DNA from: Candidatus Methanolliviera sp. GoM_oil
GTDB lineage: Archaea > Halobacteriota > Methanoliparia > Methanoliparales > Methanoliparaceae
DNA: 9,385 nt
Assembly: GCA_902158735.1 (NCBI GenBank)
Contig: CABGHG010000056.1
Location: forward strand, 1 to 9,385
Reading direction: 5' to 3'
Of the stretch, positions 6,716-9,385 are shown one piece after another. Below the pieces are notes generated by a model that made no database searches, had not been told where the DNA came from, and saw only the letters and a program-made list of their open reading frames with translations. Every line of letters starts with the position of its first letter. Position 1 is the first letter of the stretch. Made by a program: the position numbers and the translations under genes.

Positions 6716-6728
6716 CCGAAATTTTTAT
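6716..6728 (+). promoter_or_regulatory. TATA/BRE promoter of the cobO-meaB unit
   Basis: CCGAAA (BRE-like) followed by TTTTTAT (TATA-like) predicts a transcript start near 6750. That is downstream of the ATG at 6737 and upstream of the TTG at 6782, which argues for the later start of the adenosyltransferase gene. A second, weaker TATA-like string (GTATAAC, 6710-6716) could instead start a leaderless mRNA near 6737. The box lies about 30 bases from the opposing thiolase promoter, so both share one regulatory region. Confidence 0.5.
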
Positions 6729-6781
6729 CTTCTCTGATGGATCTCTCCTTTTTGTGCCATCATTTAGAAGGTGATCGAATT

Positions 6782-7351
6782 TTGAAAGAAGATAAAAAAG
6801 TTTTAAAGGAAGATAGAGAAGAATCGGAAAAGAAAGGATTTATACATGTAAAGACCGGAAATGGGCAGGGAAAGACGACTTCTGCTTTGGGGATGGCATT
6901 GAGAGCGGTAGGCCACGGTTTAAAAGTCTCTATGATACAGTTCATGAAGGGAGGAGATTCGAGATACGGGGAGATAAATTCATCGAAGATGCTCAAAAAT
7001 TTTGAGATAAAACAGTTTGGAAGGGCATCCTTTGTGAACAAAAAAAATCCAGATAAGATCGATATTGAGTTTGCCCAAGAGGGATTAAAGTACGCAAAAA
7101 GAGTCGTAGAGAGTGGAGAATATGACCTCGTGATACTCGACGAGATAAACGTTGCGATCGACTACGGACTACTCTCCGTAGAAGAGGTGTTGGACGTTAT
7201 AGAGAAGAGACCGGAGGATCTTGAGCTCGTCTTGACCGGTAGATATGCTCCAAAGGAGATACTAAATATCTCTGATTATGTGAGCGAAATTTTGGACATA
7301 AAACATCCATTCAAAGAGGGCGTCCTTGCGAGGGAAGGGATAGAATATTAG
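6782..7351 (+). CDS. cobO: Corrinoid adenosyltransferase, CobO/CobA/BtuR type
   Basis: This protein of 189 residues transfers the adenosyl group of ATP to cob(I)alamin or cobyric precursors, giving adenosylcobalamin. The P-loop GNGQGKTTSALG (about residues 26-37) and the following ALRAVGHG block match the CobA/BtuR family, which uses an inverted P-loop. VILDEIN-A-DYGLL and VLTGR-AP in the C-terminal half are also typical, as is the ending around KHPFKEGV. I prefer the TTG start at 6782 because AGAAGGTGA ends seven bases before it. An in-frame ATG at 6737 would add 15 residues but has no ribosome site and lies upstream of the predicted transcript start. It is followed 13 bases later by a meaB-like gene, so its product probably supplies adenosylcobalamin to the mutase encoded at the right end. 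Confidence 0.93.
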   Translation: MKEDKKVLKEDREESEKKGFIHVKTGNGQGKTTSALGMALRAVGHGLKVSMIQFMKGGDSRYGEINSSKMLKNFEIKQFGRASFVNKKNPDKIDIEFAQEGLKYAKRVVESGEYDLVILDEINVAIDYGLLSVEEVLDVIEKRPEDLELVLTGRYAPKEILNISDYVSEILDIKHPFKEGVLAREGIEY

Positions 7352-7364
7352 AGGCCAATATAGA

Positions 7365-8306
7365 ATGGATCTTGCCAAAGAAGTCTTGACCGGTAATAAG
7401 AGGGCGGTATCGAGGACGATAACTTTGATCGAGAACAAAGATCCCGTTGCAAAGGAGATCATCGATGAACTTTATCCCCATACCGGAAGTGGAAAGATCG
7501 TGGGAATCACTGGGCCTCCAGGCGTCGGAAAATCGACTTTGGTCGATCAGATGATAAAAGGGTGGAGAAAGAGAGGTAAAAAGATAGCCGTGGTTGCAAT
7601 AGATCCAACGAGCCCATTTCACGGGGGAGCAATCCTTGGAGACAGGATAAGGATGCAAGATAACTTCTTGGACGAGAATGTCTTTATCAGGAGTATGGGA
7701 ACAAGGGGGGCGCATGGAGGTCTTTCTGAGGCAACGAGTGAGGTGGTCAATGTTTTTGACGCTGCTGGATACGATATCATATTGATAGAGACCGTGGGAG
7801 CAGGACAGGCCGAAGTCGATATCGCAAAACTCGCTCATACCACCACGGTGGTCGTCGTGCCCGGATTGGGGGATGCCATCCAGACAATAAAGGCGGGAAT
7901 GTTCGAGATTCCGGATATCATCGTCGTTAACAAGGCGGACTTAAGAGGCGCGGAGGAGGCCGTGATGGAACTGGAGATGATGCTCGATTGGGCTCCTAAG
8001 AAGGCGTGGAAGCCGTCCGTGCTGAAGACCATGGCATTGAAGAACGACGGAATCGAAGAGCTTTTGGACGAGATAGAGAGACATTGGGGATATCTGAAAG
8101 AAACCGGCATGCTATACGAGAGAGAGAGGGAGAGATGCAAAGAGGATCTGATAGATCTCGTCACCGAGAAGATAAGAGAATCCGTATTGGAAGAGATCAA
8201 AAGCAATGGAAAATTAGATATGATCGTCAAAAAAATTACATCAAGGAAGATCACCCCTTATGCCGCCGCAGATGAGATATTGGCTGGGCTGGAACCAACT
8301 AAATAA
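7365..8306 (+). CDS. meaB: MeaB/ArgK-type GTPase, mutase chaperone
   Basis: This is a 313-residue P-loop GTPase of the MeaB/ArgK (human MMAA) group. These proteins gate delivery of adenosylcobalamin to acyl-CoA mutases and protect or rescue the enzyme when the radical cofactor is damaged. Visible motifs are Walker A GPPGVGKST (50-58), the AIDPTSPFHGGAILGDRIRM block (78-97), TRGAHGGLSE (113-122), ETVGAGQAEVDI (142-153) and the guanine-specifying NKAD (189-192). The C-terminal helical and dimerisation part is present, so the length is normal. A weak AGAGG overlapping the adenosyltransferase stop lies ten bases before the ATG, so the two are co-transcribed. The mutase it should serve converges from the right, ending 31 bases away. 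Confidence 0.95.
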   Translation: MDLAKEVLTGNKRAVSRTITLIENKDPVAKEIIDELYPHTGSGKIVGITGPPGVGKSTLVDQMIKGWRKRGKKIAVVAIDPTSPFHGGAILGDRIRMQDNFLDENVFIRSMGTRGAHGGLSEATSEVVNVFDAAGYDIILIETVGAGQAEVDIAKLAHTTTVVVVPGLGDAIQTIKAGMFEIPDIIVVNKADLRGAEEAVMELEMMLDWAPKKAWKPSVLKTMALKNDGIEELLDEIERHWGYLKETGMLYERERERCKEDLIDLVTEKIRESVLEEIKSNGKLDMIVKKITSRKITPYAAADEILAGLEPTK

Positions 8307-8337
8307 AATAAAGAAAAAAAGAGAGATAAAGAAAAGA
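8307..8337 (-). terminator. T-rich terminator of the mutase transcription unit
   Basis: The 31 bases between the convergent meaB and mutase small-subunit genes are almost pure A/G on the plus strand, so the minus strand carries CTTTTCTTT and a run of seven T. This suits archaeal U-tract termination of the minus-strand mutase genes. No matching T-run is seen for meaB. Confidence 0.45.
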
Positions 8338-8736
8338 CTACGCCTCAACGACCCCCTTCACCGATCCTACGACCTCTTCAGAGGTTGCACCCGGTTTAAG
8401 AAGGGCTTTAAAGCCAAGTTTCTTAAGTTTTGGTTCATCTTCGGGCGGAAATATCCCTCCCATCACAAACGCCACCTTATCTTTTATCCCCTTCTCTTCA
8501 GCAGATCTCATCAATTCCCCGCCGAGCTCTAATGCGCCACCACACATCGAATTTATACCAACGACATCGACATCTTCCTGAACTGCCGCCTCGATTATCT
8601 GCTCCGGACGATTGTTGCCGATATAGATGATCTCCATTCCTGCGTCCCTGAGCATGCTCGCTACCGTGACGATCCCTCTAGAATGCGTCTCAAGGCTATA
8701 TGCAGACAATAATACCTTAATCTTCTTTTCGCTCAT
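8338..8736 (-). CDS. Cobalamin-binding (small) subunit of an acyl-CoA mutase, divergent B12 motif
   Basis: This is a B12-binding domain protein of 132 residues that follows the catalytic mutase subunit, as in archaeal and some bacterial split mutases. It has a Rossmann-like alpha/beta order: KVLLSAYS strand, the ETHSRG segment (residues 16-21), ASMLRDAGMEIIYIG, DVVGINSM-GG (residues 55-64), VMGG, and FPPEDEPKLKKLG near the end. The expected lower-ligand motif D-x-H-x-x-G is present as E-x-H-x-x-G, keeping His18 and Gly21 but with Glu for Asp. The family's KPG-LDGHDRG context, including the preceding Lys, is lost, and the SxL motif reads as N-S-M. The chosen ATG is at 8736, with GAGGGG eight bases upstream; an ATG at 8742 would add two residues. 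It could be a mutase subunit with altered substrate or cofactor handling, or a B12-binding partner of another enzyme, but its position directly after a mutase large subunit favours the former. Confidence 0.85.
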   Translation of the reverse strand: MSEKKIKVLLSAYSLETHSRGIVTVASMLRDAGMEIIYIGNNRPEQIIEAAVQEDVDVVGINSMCGGALELGGELMRSAEEKGIKDKVAFVMGGIFPPEDEPKLKKLGFKALLKPGATSEEVVGSVKGVVEA

Positions 8737-8750
8737 TTTCATAACCCCTC

Positions 8751-9385
8751 TTATATGACCAGAGGCTGTTTCCACATCCCAAACGCCTCTACAAACTTTC
8801 TTCGCATCTCTCCTTCCGTGGCACCTGCTCTGGCAGCTTCAATCGTCTTATATGTCACGTTCTCTCCGGACTTGCACGCATCCACGATCGCGCCAAGACA
8901 GCTCTCCACTTTGTCATTATCTCTATCTTCTCTCCACTTCTTCAGCTTTTCAATCTGTCTCTGCCTTCTCTCTTCCAAAACCTCCTGGCATTTGATCGGC
9001 GGCTCTTTAACGTCTGGGCGTCTGAAGTAATTGTATCCAACGATCTTTATCGTGCCATCATCGATCTCCCTGCGCTCCTTCGCGATGTAACTGGCAATTT
9101 TATTGTGCATCCAACCGCTCTCTATCGCCTCGACGAAACCTCCTTCCTTCTCGATCTCTTCCAATCGATCGAGAACCTTCGCTTCCGCGATATTTGTCAG
9201 TTTCTCCACGTAGAAAGAGCCGGCGAGGGGATCAACCACCTGCGTGACCTGTGTCTCGGCGTTGATGATCTGTTGGGTCCGAAGCGCCAACAATGAATCC
9301 TCTTCCAATGGGACGGAATATGCCTCGGCATAAGAATCCACGTGCAGAGACTGAGTTCCACCCAATATTGCGGCCATCGCCTGAA
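8751..9385 (-). CDS. Methylmalonyl-CoA mutase-family large subunit, C-terminal part (cut by window edge)
   Basis: The open frame runs off the right end; about 210 C-terminal residues are visible. The LGGTQSLHVDSYAEAYSVP-EE block, LRTQQII, VDPLAGS-YVE and IESGW are hallmarks of the last strands of the TIM barrel of B12-dependent acyl-CoA mutases. The chain then passes into an E-R-QIEKL linker and a helical end without a B12 domain. The B12 domain is instead the next gene, so this is the two-gene catalytic/B12 organisation. The HVDSY reading after TQSLH differs from the HTNS/D form I expect in propionate-pathway mutases. The residues that decide the substrate (methylmalonyl-, isobutyryl-, 2-hydroxyisobutyryl-, ethylmalonyl- or alkylsuccinyl-CoA) lie in the unseen N-terminal part, so I leave the substrate open. 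Its stop is 14 bases before the ATG of the small subunit. Confidence 0.92.
   Translation of the reverse strand, partial: QAMAAILGGTQSLHVDSYAEAYSVPLEEDSLLALRTQQIINAETQVTQVVDPLAGSFYVEKLTNIAEAKVLDRLEEIEKEGGFVEAIESGWMHNKIASYIAKERREIDDGTIKIVGYNYFRRPDVKEPPIKCQEVLEERRQRQIEKLKKWREDRDNDKVESCLGAIVDACKSGENVTYKTIEAARAGATEGEMRRKFVEAFGMWKQPLVI

Noticed and set aside
7230..7395. A 13-base repeat (GTCTTGACCGGTA) near the end of cobO and the start of meaB.
   Set aside because: Both copies encode Val-Leu-Thr-Gly in frame. The cobO copy is a conserved family motif and the meaB copy looks coincidental; no flanking similarity is seen.
7840..7856. Inverted repeat around ACCACCACGGTGGT in meaB.
   Set aside because: It falls in the conserved Thr-Thr-Val-Val-Val strand of the GTPase and is explained by codon composition.

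Overview
The window reads as a piece of an archaeal chromosome. Genes are preceded by GGAGG/GGTGA-type ribosome sites and by TATA-like boxes with purine-rich flanks. Convergent gene ends are separated by short A/T-rich stretches that give U-tracts rather than classical GC hairpin-plus-U terminators. Arg is mostly AGA/AGG, Ile is often ATA, and the B12 mutase is split into separate catalytic and cobalamin-binding subunits. The gene content fits a fatty-acid, alkane or branched-acid degrading anaerobe, for example of the Archaeoglobi or Syntrophoarchaeum type. That placement is inference; no rRNA or marker gene is present.

Layout. (1) 71-2152, plus strand: a DUF6506 small protein, a flavin-reductase-family FMN protein and an acyl-CoA dehydrogenase (ACAD1). 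(2) 2198-6634, minus strand: a compact five-gene operon read as thiolase, DUF35 Zn-ribbon/OB partner, short-chain dehydrogenase, enoyl-CoA hydratase and a second acyl-CoA dehydrogenase (ACAD2). Together these make a full beta-oxidation turn. A roughly 60-bp two-hairpin element sits in the only wide gap of this operon. (3) 6635-6781: a divergent promoter region. (4) 6782-8306, plus strand: a CobO/BtuR-type corrinoid adenosyltransferase followed by a MeaB-type G3E GTPase. (5) 8338-9385, minus strand: the C-terminal third of a methylmalonyl-CoA-mutase-family large subunit, cut by the window edge, and its separate B12-binding subunit, which has a divergent B12 motif.

How they fit together. The minus operon carries dehydrogenation, hydration, second oxidation and thiolysis of an acyl-CoA. 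The right-hand block carries an adenosylcobalamin-dependent acyl-CoA mutase with a cofactor maker (adenosyltransferase) and its loading and repair chaperone (MeaB). The likely biology is degradation of an acyl-CoA that needs carbon-skeleton rearrangement either before beta-oxidation (branched or alkylsuccinyl-type substrate) or after it (propionyl-CoA handling). No carboxylase, epimerase, ETF or CoA ligase is visible, so the substrate cannot be fixed from this window. I found no CRISPR array, tRNA, rRNA, transposase or phage gene.
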